Shown piece by piece: positions 23,510 to 34,949 of a stretch of 64,000 bases of DNA (position 1 is its first letter; each line of letters starts with the position of its first letter). Below the pieces are notes generated by a model. It saw nothing but the letters and a program-made list of their open reading frames with translations, ran no database searches and was not told the origin of the DNA. The DNA is from Cyclina sinensis (taxonomy: Eukaryota; Mollusca; Bivalvia; Venerida; Veneridae), in contig JAAONU010000001.1 of the NCBI GenBank assembly GCA_012932295.1, forward strand, positions 53,436,901-53,500,900, given 5' to 3'. The position numbers and the translations under genes were made by a program.

Positions 23510-25640
23510 GCTACACTTTATATGTGCTTTAAATTATCCATAGTACTGAAATAAAGCAGGTTACAGTTTAATGAACCACGATACTGAAGTAAAGCAGGTT
23601 ACAGTTTATATGGGTTTTAAATGATCCATAGTACTGAAATAAAGCAGGTTACGGTTTATATATGTCTTTAAAGAACCACGGTACTTAAGTAAAGCAAGTT
23701 ACGTTTTATATGTGTTTTAAATGATCCATAGTACTGAAGTACAGAAGGTTACAGTTTATATGTGTATTTAAATGATCCATAGTACTTAAATAAAGCAGGT
23801 TACAGTTTATATGTGTTTCTAAATAATCCATAGTACTAAAGTAAAGAAGGTTACAGTTTATATGTGTTTTAAATGATCCATAGTACTTAAATAAAGAAGG
23901 TTACAGTTCATATGTGTTTTAAATGATCCATAGTACTGAAGTAAAGAAGGTTACAGTTTATATGTGTTTTAAATGATCCATAGTACTGAAGTAAAGAAGG
24001 TTACAGTTTATATGTGTTTCTAAATGATCCATAGTACTGAAGTAAAGCAGGTTACGTTTTTAATGTGTTTTTAAATGATCCATAGAACTGAAGTAAAGCA
24101 AGTTACGGTTTATATGTGCTTTTTAAAATGATCCATAGTACTGAAGTAAAAAAGGTTACAGTTTATATGTGTTTTAAATGATCCATAGTACTTAAATAGA
24201 GCAAGTTACAGTTTATATGTGTTTTAAATGATCCATAGTACTTAAATAAAGCAGGTTACAGTTTATATGTGTTTTTTTGAATGATCCATAGTACTGAAGT
24301 AAATAAGGTTACAGTTCATATGTGTTTTAAATGATCCATAGTACTGAAGTAAAGCAGGTTATAGTTTATATGTGTTTTTTAAATCATCCATTGTACTGAA
24401 GTAAAGAAGGTTACAGTTTATATGTGTTTTAAATGATCCATAGTACTGAAATAAAGCAGGTTACAGTTTATATGTGTTTTAAATGATCCATAGTACTGAA
24501 GTAAAGAAGGTTACAGTTTATATGTGTTTTAAATGATCCATAGTACTTAAATAAAGCAGGTTACGGTTTATATATGTCTTTAAAGAACCACGGCACTGAA
24601 ATTAAACAAGTAACGTTTTATATGTGTTTTAAATGATCCATAGTACTGAAGTAAAGAAGGTTACAGTTTATATGCGTTTTTAAATGATCCATTGTACTGA
24701 AGTAAAGAAGGTTACAGTTTATATGTGTTTTTTAATAATCCATTATACTGAAGTTAAGCAGGTTACGGTTAATATATGATTTAAATGATCCATAGTACTG
24801 AAGTAAAGAAGGTTACGGTTTATATGTGTTTTAAATGATCCATAGTACTTAAATAAAGCAGGTTACGGTTTATATATGTCTTTAAAGAACCACGGCACTG
24901 AAGTTAAACAAGTTACGTTTTATATGTGTTTTAAATGATCCATAGTACTGAAGTACAGAAGGTTACAGTTTATATGTGTATTTAAATGATCCATAGTACT
25001 GAAGTAAAGAAGGTTATAGTTTATATGTGTTTTTAAATGATCCATAGTACTGAAGTAAAGCAGGTTACGTTTTTATGTGTTTTTAAATCATCCATAGTAC
25101 TGAAGTAAAGAAGGTTACGTTTTTATATGTTTTTTAAATGATCCATAGTACTGAAGTAAAGAAGGTTACAGTTTATATGTGTTTTAAATGATCCATAGTA
25201 CAGAAGTAAAGAAGGTTACAGTTTATTTGTGTTTTTAAATGATCCATTGTACTGAAGTTAAGAAGGTTACGTTTTTTATGTGTTTTTAAATGATCCATAG
25301 TACTAAAGTATAGCAGGTTACGTTTTTTATGTGTTTTTAAATGATCCATAGTACTGAAGTAAAGAAAGTTACAGTTTATATGTGTTTTTAAATGATCCAC
25401 AGTACTGTAGTAAAGAAGGTTACGTTTTTTATGTGTTTTTAAATGATCTATAGTACTGAAGTACAGCAGATTAAGGTTTTTATATGTTTTTAATGATCCA
25501 CAGTACTGAAGTACAGCAAATTACGTTTTATATGTGTTGTAAATGATCCATTGTACTAAAGTGAAGCAGGTTACGGTTTATATGTGTTTTAACGAACCAT
25601 GGTACTGAAGTAAAGCATGTTACGGTTTATATGTGTTAAC
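23510..25640. repeat. 50-bp minisatellite array, about 42 units
   Basis: The consensus unit is TTACAGTTTATATGTGTTTT then AAATGATCCATAGTACTGAA then GTAAAGAAGG, 50 bp. Units vary between CAGG and AAGG ends, ACTGAAGT and ACTTAAAT centres, and in T-run length. Higher-order similarity is visible: the variant GGTTTATATATGTCTTTAAAGAACCACGG recurs at about 23650, 24565 and 24865, which suggests multi-unit duplications. A short minus-strand open frame across it (MDHLKTHK repeats) is a by-product of the array. Confidence 0.95.
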
Positions 25641-28600
25641 AGTCAGCCGAGATGTTTCATGATGTGATGTAGTCAATGTACAAATCAAATAGCATTTCAA
25701 GGAAAAGTGAACTATTGCATGAATGCCTCCAAAGTTCGAATTTGATACGATTTCCTGCTGTTTCGGTCATGATTGCGGCGCACAGCAAATACATTTATAT
25801 TTATATACTGAAATAAAACTTTTCTTTTTCTCTGACTTAAGCATCCACATTTGTTAACAGAAGTCCATATGTACACTAAGTTCTGTTTCAGCTTACCTAA
25901 TTTTCGTGTCCACGGCTTCGGGATGTAAGCCACTTTTCTGGCTTTCACTGGCCTTCCCCTTTCAACAGATAGATCATTAAAGTTGTATCCGTTTTGAAAA
26001 GCAATATGTTATTATATTATCTGTATATTTTACATGTCATTATACCGGGTATATGTCAAACGGTTATCGCTAGAAAGACTATCATTACAACAAAATTGAA
26101 TATACTTAAAAAGTAGAGAAAAACTTCTGTTTAAACACACGACTGGTTAATTTCTTTATTTCAAAAAAAGTATGAAAGAACAGTAAATTACTTGAAATGG
26201 ATTTACCTGTATTGTCGGAAAGGAATGATAAGTAGACATTGACAATATTTGTAAAGAAATATTGTCGTAATATGACGCGCCTGTACGTAACCACGTATAC
26301 TTCGGTTTTAGAGGATCATAAAAGTATAAAGTACTTATTTTGATAGCAGGATTTCTTTTCACACTTCCCTTTGATTTTATTATCGTGTGATATCTTATTT
26401 GCGTGACGACAAAAACTGAACAAATCCGAATGTACCCTGTCAAGGAGATGTTATATGTTCGAAGTTAAATCCGAATATTATTTGATTTTGTGTGAAAGGG
26501 AGAAGAGTGATTTTGAACTTTGGAAATATCAGTTAACTGAAGACTGTGACAGACTATAGGAGGCAGAAAATATGTCAAACTCGGTGAAGTTAGTCCGGAA
26601 ATCTCAAAGCTTCTCTTTAAAACCAGTCCGGAGCTGGACCGGAAGTACAAGTTCAATACATAGTGACCCCGGACATCACTGGTTCTTACGTTCCGGAAAT
26701 CTGAAGGTATTCTCTTATTTCTTGTTGCATAAGAAGAGATTTGGTTTTTCTTGAACATAATTAAATTTACTGAAAGTAAAGGCGCGTCATATAACAAAAC
26801 ACTGAAGTGTTAGCCAATGACACAAAGACTTACACTATAATAGATCATGAAAAATAGAAATAAAATACCATTGAAAAGTGTGATACAGAATATTTAAACT
26901 TCAGCCAAAACATTAAATACTTTCCTGCAAAAAATCATTAATATATCGCTTATTATGTATAGCAAAGTGAGATGTTGTGAGAGCTGGCTTGATAAGTACG
27001 AGAGAGGAGAGTATTTCGTCTGCTGCCGGCTGTTACCTACCGTATCAGATTATACGTTGCATTTTGTGCACGAGGTGTCCATCGGACACACCGTTCCTAA
27101 TTGCTACGTGGCCGTCTTGAAAATGCTGGTTTGTTTCGTGCATGAGAGTTTACGTTCTACTTTCTGGGAAGCTATTCTTTAAGTTGAAAGTTCTACGAAT
27201 TTCATATTAAAAAGGATTTTATATTTTACCTTACACCTAACTTAGTGCCTTCGTCTTATAGGAAGAGTGTTCATTTTAGTATGGCTTCTATTTAGATACG
27301 TCCATTAAAAATGTACAATAATCGGTAAGGTTTTTAAAGCCCCACAAAGTAAAATGTCTCTGTCTCTAAAGAATTACTGAAAACTACATGCATAGACCTT
27401 TGCTATTCGTATTTTCTCGTTTTTTCCCTTCTCGGTATTCAGTCAATTATTTCCCTTTTCTTTTTTTCTTCTTCTTCCCTTTCTTATTTTTCTTCTTTTT
27501 TATCGCTGCTGTAACTAAGCTTTACAAAACATAATGCTGTTTTAGACTGTCTGCGGTTTCCAAGTTCTAACTGTTTAAATATTTATTAAGAAATACAGAG
27601 TTCTATGGGTAAAGTTCTTTTATCACGAAAAATTTCGCGTGTTCATGTTAGTGTACAAATTACTTTCCCTTTAAATTTTAAATATCTTAAACCTTCACTG
27701 GCAACGCGAGCTTTAGAAAAAATATTTACACTGCGAGCTTTAAAAAAGAATTACACTTTGCCGTTTCTTGACTTCGTAATGAATTCTCGTAACCCAAACA
27801 AAGACATTTAAAATGATAATGTTTTATCTAGAATAAATTGAAGGGTGGTGTACATATTACGCTAGTATCTCCAGGTATGGTAAACACTTGAAATGCAGAA
27901 ATAAGAGCATTTGATAGGGTTTGAAGGTTATATGTGCTCGTACATAGACGAAAACGATTTTAGCGTACATAATTCATAAATACTTTATAGAAATATTGAA
28001 AACGGTTAATGTTTCCATTTCGATGGATGTTGTAAACTTCTGTTTTTGTGAATTTTTCAAAAGAAATTTATATCAAATATCTAATGAAATCTGGTCATAT
28101 TTTGACGCAAGAACTAAAATGATATCTATAAATATTTATACAGTTAACTTTTCGAATTAAATCTCCTATTTGTTCAGATTTGATACCCCAGATGCGTGAC
28201 TTGACAGTTATCCGTGTATTTAATTGAGTCAAGTATATCATTTTAACCTGTATTTCAAAAGATTATATGAAACCATGCTGGTGTGAATAGATGATGAGCA
28301 CTTATAATGGACGATACTTGAAAGCTACTCTTAGTGACAAAAAAGTGAAATGAGGTCAAATATAATTTCCGTCGATTTATGCGTGTACATGTATTGGCAT
28401 GCTGGATGGAGCGTCTGCCGGGTCTAGAACAAAATGTTCTTATACGGTATACTATGCTTTTAAAAAGACTTGAAATTATCATTACGAGACATACTGCATT
28501 CATTTGTGATCCAACTGCAGACGTTTTATAGTTACATGTATTTTGTTGCTACGTTGGACATACCGAGAAATCTAAACAGCGTTTAAGAACAGCTAAGTGT

Positions 28601-28759
28601 CATAACTGACACTTCTGTGTGTTAGTTTAGGTCGGGAGGAAACGAGTGAAACTGGCACCAAAACAAATTCTCCCAAATTATCTCTACCCTCCGCATTTAT
28701 ATTTTTCCTATAGAAGGAGGTCTAGGGAACGATGGCTAGTTCAACTGTTCGTCTGATAC

Positions 28760-28890
28760 GACCCTGACTGACAGAGAGCGTTTAACGCATCTACTCTGAC
28801 TGACCGATGACTAGTTTAAACGACCCTGACTGACAGAGGGCGTTTGACGCATCTATTCTGACTGACAGAGGGCGTTTAACGCATCTACTA
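28760..28890. repeat. Three-unit tandem repeat
   Basis: Three copies of CTGACTGACAGAGGGCGTTT-(A/G)ACGCATCTA-C/T-T, the first two separated by a spacer (CCGATGACTAGTTTAAACGA). Identity between units is high, so the array is recent. No function is visible. Confidence 0.75.
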
Positions 28891-29775
28891 ATACACTGTA
28901 TCTATATTTTTATATTTTATTTGATTTTTTTTTGTAAGCGTGTAAATACAATTTACAATTTTCGAATACTGCCGTGTGAAGATAGTATTTCGCTACAAAG
29001 CTGTCTTGTATAGAACCCAAATAATAAAGCACAAATCTTATAAGTATGTTCTATAATCTATTCGTTACATTGAAATTTATTTACGACACTTGTTTTACAA
29101 CAGAGGGTAACGATAGATGTTTTAAGTATCATTCAAAATTTTCAAGTGGTTGTTAACAAGTTGGGACTTCTGTAAATTAATGATAGAAAGTTATAGGTCG
29201 TTGTTCGGTGCACTTAATAACAAAAAATATGATGGCTTTGAGGGGAACGCACTCTCATCCGGGTAAACTGGTTTGTTTATATTTATACGTCGTAAAACAT
29301 TCTGAAGTGATCGAAATCAAAAGAATGCCGTAAATAAATGATGATACATTTTGATGCATTTTCTGAAGAAGGACTCCCTGTTTACAACAAGAGTCACCGA
29401 CTCCTCAGTTTAGTGTACGTGAAACCTTCGCTGATATATACCATAAATTGTACTTGAATAGCAAGGCATGGGTAGCCGCTGCTTCCGAACAAATAACCAT
29501 GCAGCTCTAAAATGCATGGGCATAGATGATAGTGTGATCTACTGATTAACCTCCTTTCCAATTTAACTTCCACATACACAGAAACATGTTTTCAGTATTC
29601 CGGACTTAATGCAGTTTAAGATTACTATGCTAATAAAATAAAAACTATGCACATTCTTCATATGTTTATGTTCATGTAAAGTATACAAAAGGAAAGAAAG
29701 AAAAAAACCCTGCCGTTATAGGGCGTTCCTTGCCCAAATTTTTACGATTGTATTGAATCTTGTTTTCTGCTGAAA

Positions 29776-29837
29776 TGCTTCGTAGGGGAATGCTTCGTAG
29801 GGGAGTGCTTCGTAGGGGAATGCTTCGTAGGGGAGTG
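29776..29837. repeat. 15-bp tandem repeat, four units
   Basis: The unit TGCTTCGTAGGGGAA/G is repeated four times with A/G alternating at its last base, followed by purine-rich GAGAGAAAGAGAAAC. Seen directly. Confidence 0.85.
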
Positions 29838-31772
29838 TGAGGGAGAAAGAGAAACGGACAAAGAGAGAGACAGAGATAAACAGAGAGGAAAAGTACTGGG
29901 ATGTTTTGTTTTAGGTTAAACACAACTAAATAAAATCATACAGTATGTCGTTGTAGCCATGTAATCTCATTTTATTAGCTTCTGAAGATGTTGACGATTT
30001 TTGTAAAAAAAAAAAAAAAACAGTCATGAGAAACAATTACGTTCATTTATTTTTATAGCGTGACCATTCAACTTTCTCATTCACTTTGCTATTTTTTTTT
30101 ATTACAATCTGTCAAAATTTCCTGTTTAGTTTAAAAGGACGAAAATTAGCCAAGAAATGTCCGGAACACTTTGCCTAATTTCAATTTGTTCTTCAGTAAA
30201 AAGAATGTAATGTTTTCAAATGAAAATTTCAGAATAACCTTAGCATTTTCAACCAATCAGACAATTTTGTCATCTTACAGCTCCGAAAAACCCTAGACAA
30301 AATTGGCTGGTTCCTGGCAACATTGATGTGGTGGTGTTTAATTTCAAATTTCAAGTATAAAATGTACATCAAATTTTCTTGACAATGAATTTCTATTTGT
30401 ACTAAGCACTCCACAACAATTCTTTACGACTAAGTACTCAAATATATAGTCGGTATCCAGGTTTTACTTGTTTGAAGATGCGGTTTTATTTGTTTTGATT
30501 AAATCATTAAATCAATTGAGTTTTTTTTCTCTCAAGTTTTATATTAAACTGTACCAGCTTTTACGGTAAAAAAAGGAAAACGTCTTAACCGTTTCTTTAA
30601 TCTTTTTTTATATCAATGAGAAGGCATTTAAGGTTGCTTCCGCCAACAGCTTTATTGCTCTGCTCTATATCAATGTTGAAAAATTACCGACAGGGAAAGG
30701 GATATTGATAAACCTAGGAGAAATCAATCGCCTTCACATAAACTATGATTTCACTGAGCAGTAACATGGAAAGAGTTGTTTAAAAGCTCACCAGGTAGCC
30801 AATGATCAGGCCGTAGTTACGAACGCCGGTGATTCTTCGGAATATGATCTAATAGGGTGATAACTTCAGGAGCAATACACAAGTTGACTGATGGATGTAT
30901 CGTAACATGAATTATAACCAATTAGGAGTTTCTAACTGCGTCACAACTATGTTACTTTTAATATGTAATTGATTTTGAGAATATGGTATGAAGTTACCAT
31001 TGCAAACACAGTTAAGGACTAAGACGGCTACTGCTCAAGTTTTGATAGTTGAAGGTTAAAAAAGGAACAGAAGCTATATATAACAGTATAGGCATATATA
31101 TTATTTTCGCTAAAGTTGGAGAAAAATGAGTGTACGAAACAAATTGTGGATTAGACCACAAAGAATGGGGATGCGGGTAAGTATTTAGAGAAATAAACCG
31201 TTTAAATGATTTCAAATTATCGTTGTAGCTGTTGAGAATTTTTCTTCGAGTACATTTTCTCGGCGCAAAATGCGTTTTTTATTACTTTAAAAGTTAAAAA
31301 TGCTATAAAATGATTTTAATGAAGGGGTCGTGTCTATAGAACAGGAAATTGTTTTTTGAAACTTTGACAAGTTAAAGTTGCAATTAACGTCTAAAATAGC
31401 TATTTAAAATTGTTTGCACAAATGTTCTGTGTATTTATATTGTTAAATAGTGTTGCTATGGGAACTGATACCAAATTTTACATACAATATTTATAACCTG
31501 AAAATAAATTTAAAACACAGAAACTCACACTAACTTTGCTAAATTTCAAAAATGGACTTGCCCATCGTTCAGTTTGGACGGATTCATTTGCCATTTGTAG
31601 GAACACTAATTGAAAACCTACCAGATAAACAGGGGAAAGTCAAGAATTCGCAGGCAGACTTTCCGTGCTGATAAAGGTTTGCATAGGTGGCCAAGGCGAA
31701 CACAATGGCCACGTGTACAGTAAATGTTAGTGCAGTTTATTTTAAGGGGTGTTGAATTAGTTTATTGTTCTG

Positions 31773-31817
31773 AAAACATAACATAACATAATAAAACATA
31801 ACATAACATAATAAAAC
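31773..31817. repeat. ACATA microsatellite-like repeat
   Basis: AACATAACATAACATAATAA followed by a second copy of the same phrase, giving a short compound repeat of ACATA steps. Confidence 0.8.
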
Positions 31818-33184
31818 GTACATAACGGTTTCAACATGCACAGTTGTCATTTTCAAGACTGGACGTTTCTAGGTAATTTAGAACATTTGGTATATAAAAT
31901 AAAGGACAATTTTGCAAAAAAGGTCTACATTAAACTTGAAATATCTTCATTTTTAGCTTGCCTAATTTAATAAAAATGGACGGAAAATCATTTCATAGAA
32001 GCTATCCATTTTAAGGTAACCATTTTAAATCTGTTTTTAATATCCCTATGTGTGCTGAACGCGAATCTTCTCTGACAAATTACACCTTCATGCCACAGTT
32101 TATAAACATGTAATTTGTCACAGAGATTCATGTCAAATTATTTATTTGACTTATACACCTGTCACCAAGTTTATAAATTTACATCGGAGCAATGATTGCT
32201 CGTTTCAATATTTAAAACTGCAATATATAACACAAGTTCAATAAATTCAGATACACCAATAAATCATCGCGTTGACAAATTATTTTCTTTATACTTATTT
32301 CATGTTCCATGACAAATGGAGCTGACATAATGAACTCTAGTAATCTCTTTTTCGCGGTTTCTTAAATAGAAACTGTAATTTCAAAAGTTGCATTTTTGTC
32401 AGGCTACCTTATCTGTGTTCAGATATTTGAAAAAAAATCGTTTTATTTTCTTTGGCCAAGGATAAGAACATTTAAGCGACGTAATTTATATTTGCCGTAA
32501 TACGTGTACTGGGTTTTATCCTGTTAACTTCTGAGGGCACTGGACAGGATTTGTAGAAGCTGCAGTACCCGGATAAAACAACATTACAAAGAACATCTCA
32601 TCAAACTCTTTGCCATACAATTGAATTTACTTTTAAGGGATATTATTTCCAAATTCACTCCTACAATGGGAACTTTTTTCTTGCCTTATAACTTCACACG
32701 TATGTGTCCAAACCAATTTGCTTTTCAGTAGTCGCAAATCAACAGTTTCTCCAGAGTGCTGTCGTTTGTTGACATTTTAAAAAAAGTTAACACAAGTCAA
32801 CTTAAAAAAAAATCATTCAAATACTTCGAGTTTAAGTTCTCAACTTATCATTACTTTTGGGCTAAGTCATTTAGAATTCTTTAAACAGACTGCAATCTGA
32901 CAAATCGGTCCTCATTTAAGTGACGGCCTAAATACTCTAAAAAGTAATACATAAATCACGCGAGTCGAACCGTAAGAATTTTTTTAGCGAAATCTTTTGA
33001 AATGAATACTTTCAATTAAAAAACCGATCTTTGTGTATATACTGGTGTATCAAAAATACATAATTTTAATTGATTCCCCGCGAAGAAATTAGTTTGAATG
33101 ATCTATCTTTATAAAGCTAGACGAAAAGTTTATTTGAGAAAAGGATTGGTGAAGTGTCTGTATTTACCTTCGCTATGTAAATGT

Positions 33185-33358
33185 ATATTCATTTATAATC
33201 ATTAAATAAAATATAAGGAAAAAAGAAATGAAGAAATAAGGAAGAAAAAGAAAAGAAAGTGAAAAGAAATAAAATAATAGAATAAAGAAAGGAAAGAAGG
33301 AAAGAAAAAATAAAGAAAGAATTATAGAAGCAAAGAATGAAAGAAGAAAGAAAGAAAC
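33185..33358. repeat. Polypurine tract (GAAA-rich)
   Basis: About 170 bases almost entirely A and G on the plus strand (GAAAGAAGGAAAGAAA-type). It is low-complexity DNA able in principle to form triplex structures. A minus-strand open frame through it encodes only low-complexity F/S/L. Confidence 0.85.
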
Positions 33359-33995
33359 CGATTTTCTTTGTTTTGCTTTCAAATGATCTTTAAACGAGGC
33401 CATAGAAGCAAGCTCCATTGTTAAATAAATATTTCTTGAATTTTGAAGAAAGTAGGCCTTTGGAATTTCTAATTGGAATTATTTTCTTCGTCACTGGTTT
33501 GAATTATTATCTGCGTTCTGAAAAAAATAATTGACCTTACAAATCTGAATGAAAATTCTTCCATTCAAAGTCAATTGATTATTGCTTTCTCTACTTTGTG
33601 GTCTTATGAAACTGATCGAGTAATCGTATACTAGACTGACATGTAAAAGTTTTACTTTACTAATGTGATATTGTACAATTATGAAATCAATTAAGTCAAC
33701 AAAATGCGGAGAGAAACGTCAGGCTTTTGAAAGGTTGCATTGTAGATTACAGAACATGGATCAATGGTATTGTCTCTGTCCGTGCTCTTGACGACAGCTG
33801 ACAAAACAATTCAAACAATTGTTGGGTATACATTTAGAAATTACCTCTATTTTTTCTGACAATTGCATGAGGTATATATTTTTCAATAACACGTAGCATA
33901 AGGCATTAAGGACTTCTAACAGAGAGATGTTTGAGAAAGATATAACCGAAGTTAACCCTCAGCTTATTTCATGTTGGTATTATAATAGAAAATAA

Positions 33996-34145
33996 AAACA
34001 AAGAAAAACAAACAGGCAGACAGACAGAAAGAAAGAAAGAAAGAAATAAAAAAAGACAAAAAGACAAAGGAAAGAAGAAAGAAAGATTAATACAAAAGAA
34101 AGATTAATATAAAATAGAAGAAAGAAAGAAACAAAGAAAGAAAAG
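33996..34145. repeat. Polypurine tract (GAAA)n
   Basis: A second, similar run (ACAGACAGAAAGAAAGAAAG and onward) about 640 bases after the first. Both lie in the kilobase or so before the death-domain gene exon. Confidence 0.85.
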
Positions 34146-34949
34146 TGTTTAAAAAACCGTAACGTAGCTAGAAAATGGCTTCATAAAGTATGTTTTTCAA
34201 ATATACAAACTAACAAAAAATATCAGATATGACTTCATTTGAACTCCTCGACAGAAATAGCAACGTCAACAAATACAGAGGTTCAAACACATGCAAAAAC
34301 AAGAGTAATCTTATATATATAAACAAGAGTAACCTTTTTAATCTGCTGACTTATTTTTATCCAAATACTAAACAGAAAGAAACTATGTAGATTGACCTCT
34401 TGGTACTTATACACATTCGTGTAATCTGAAAAAATAGATTATGTTTTGACTTGCATGTTATCTACCCTGTAAATGGGGAAAAAAGCTAAGGTCCTTGTAG
34501 AACATTAGGTTTGCAAATTATAAATGTAAAATCCATTTGAACGACAAACAGTTGGTTTAACCTTCTATTCAAATAATGTGGAAAAACTTAAACAAACTGA
34601 TAAAATTGCTAGCGGTCATAAATCGGCTATCAGTATTTTATTAGATCTTTATTTTAAGACAGATTATATCTTATTTGTTTTATTGACTTTATGGGTGTTT
34701 GAATGGATTTCAGTAGGCCAGCGATTGATTGACTGTTATTTGAAAGTGATATAAAGTGATGTGATTGAATACTTAAGATAACGTTGTTGCGAGGGATCGA
34801 AAAGCTTGTTTGGATCAATCGTTCGAAAATAATGAATAGAAACATGTCCAAAGAGCCTTGAGTTTTGAATGCTTGTTCTGATGCAGCATTACATAGTTTT
34901 CTTGAAGCTGTACAAATCATTTTTAAACACCTACAATTTATTCTTACAG

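Larger units (their letters stand above)
25641..34949. other. Intergenic DNA with short tandem repeats
   Basis: About 9.3 kb with no recognisable exon. A 75-codon frame at 26955-27182 is notably richer in GC than its neighbours but resembles no family I know. The stretch includes the small tandem repeats at 28760, 29776 and 31773 and the polypurine tracts at 33185 and 33996, listed separately. The last part (up to 34949) is the upstream intron or flank of the death-domain gene. Confidence 0.45.

Noticed and set aside
23510..25640. CRISPR-like array
   Set aside because: Units are contiguous 50-bp copies without unique spacers, and the genome is animal; it is a minisatellite.
29672..29923. Minus-strand ORF with LRSIPLRS repeats
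   Set aside because: It is produced by the 15-bp tandem repeat and purine-rich flank.
34869..34949. 27-residue N-terminal extension of the death-domain protein
   Set aside because: A strong TTATTCTTACAG acceptor immediately precedes the ATG at 34950, so this stretch is most likely intron.
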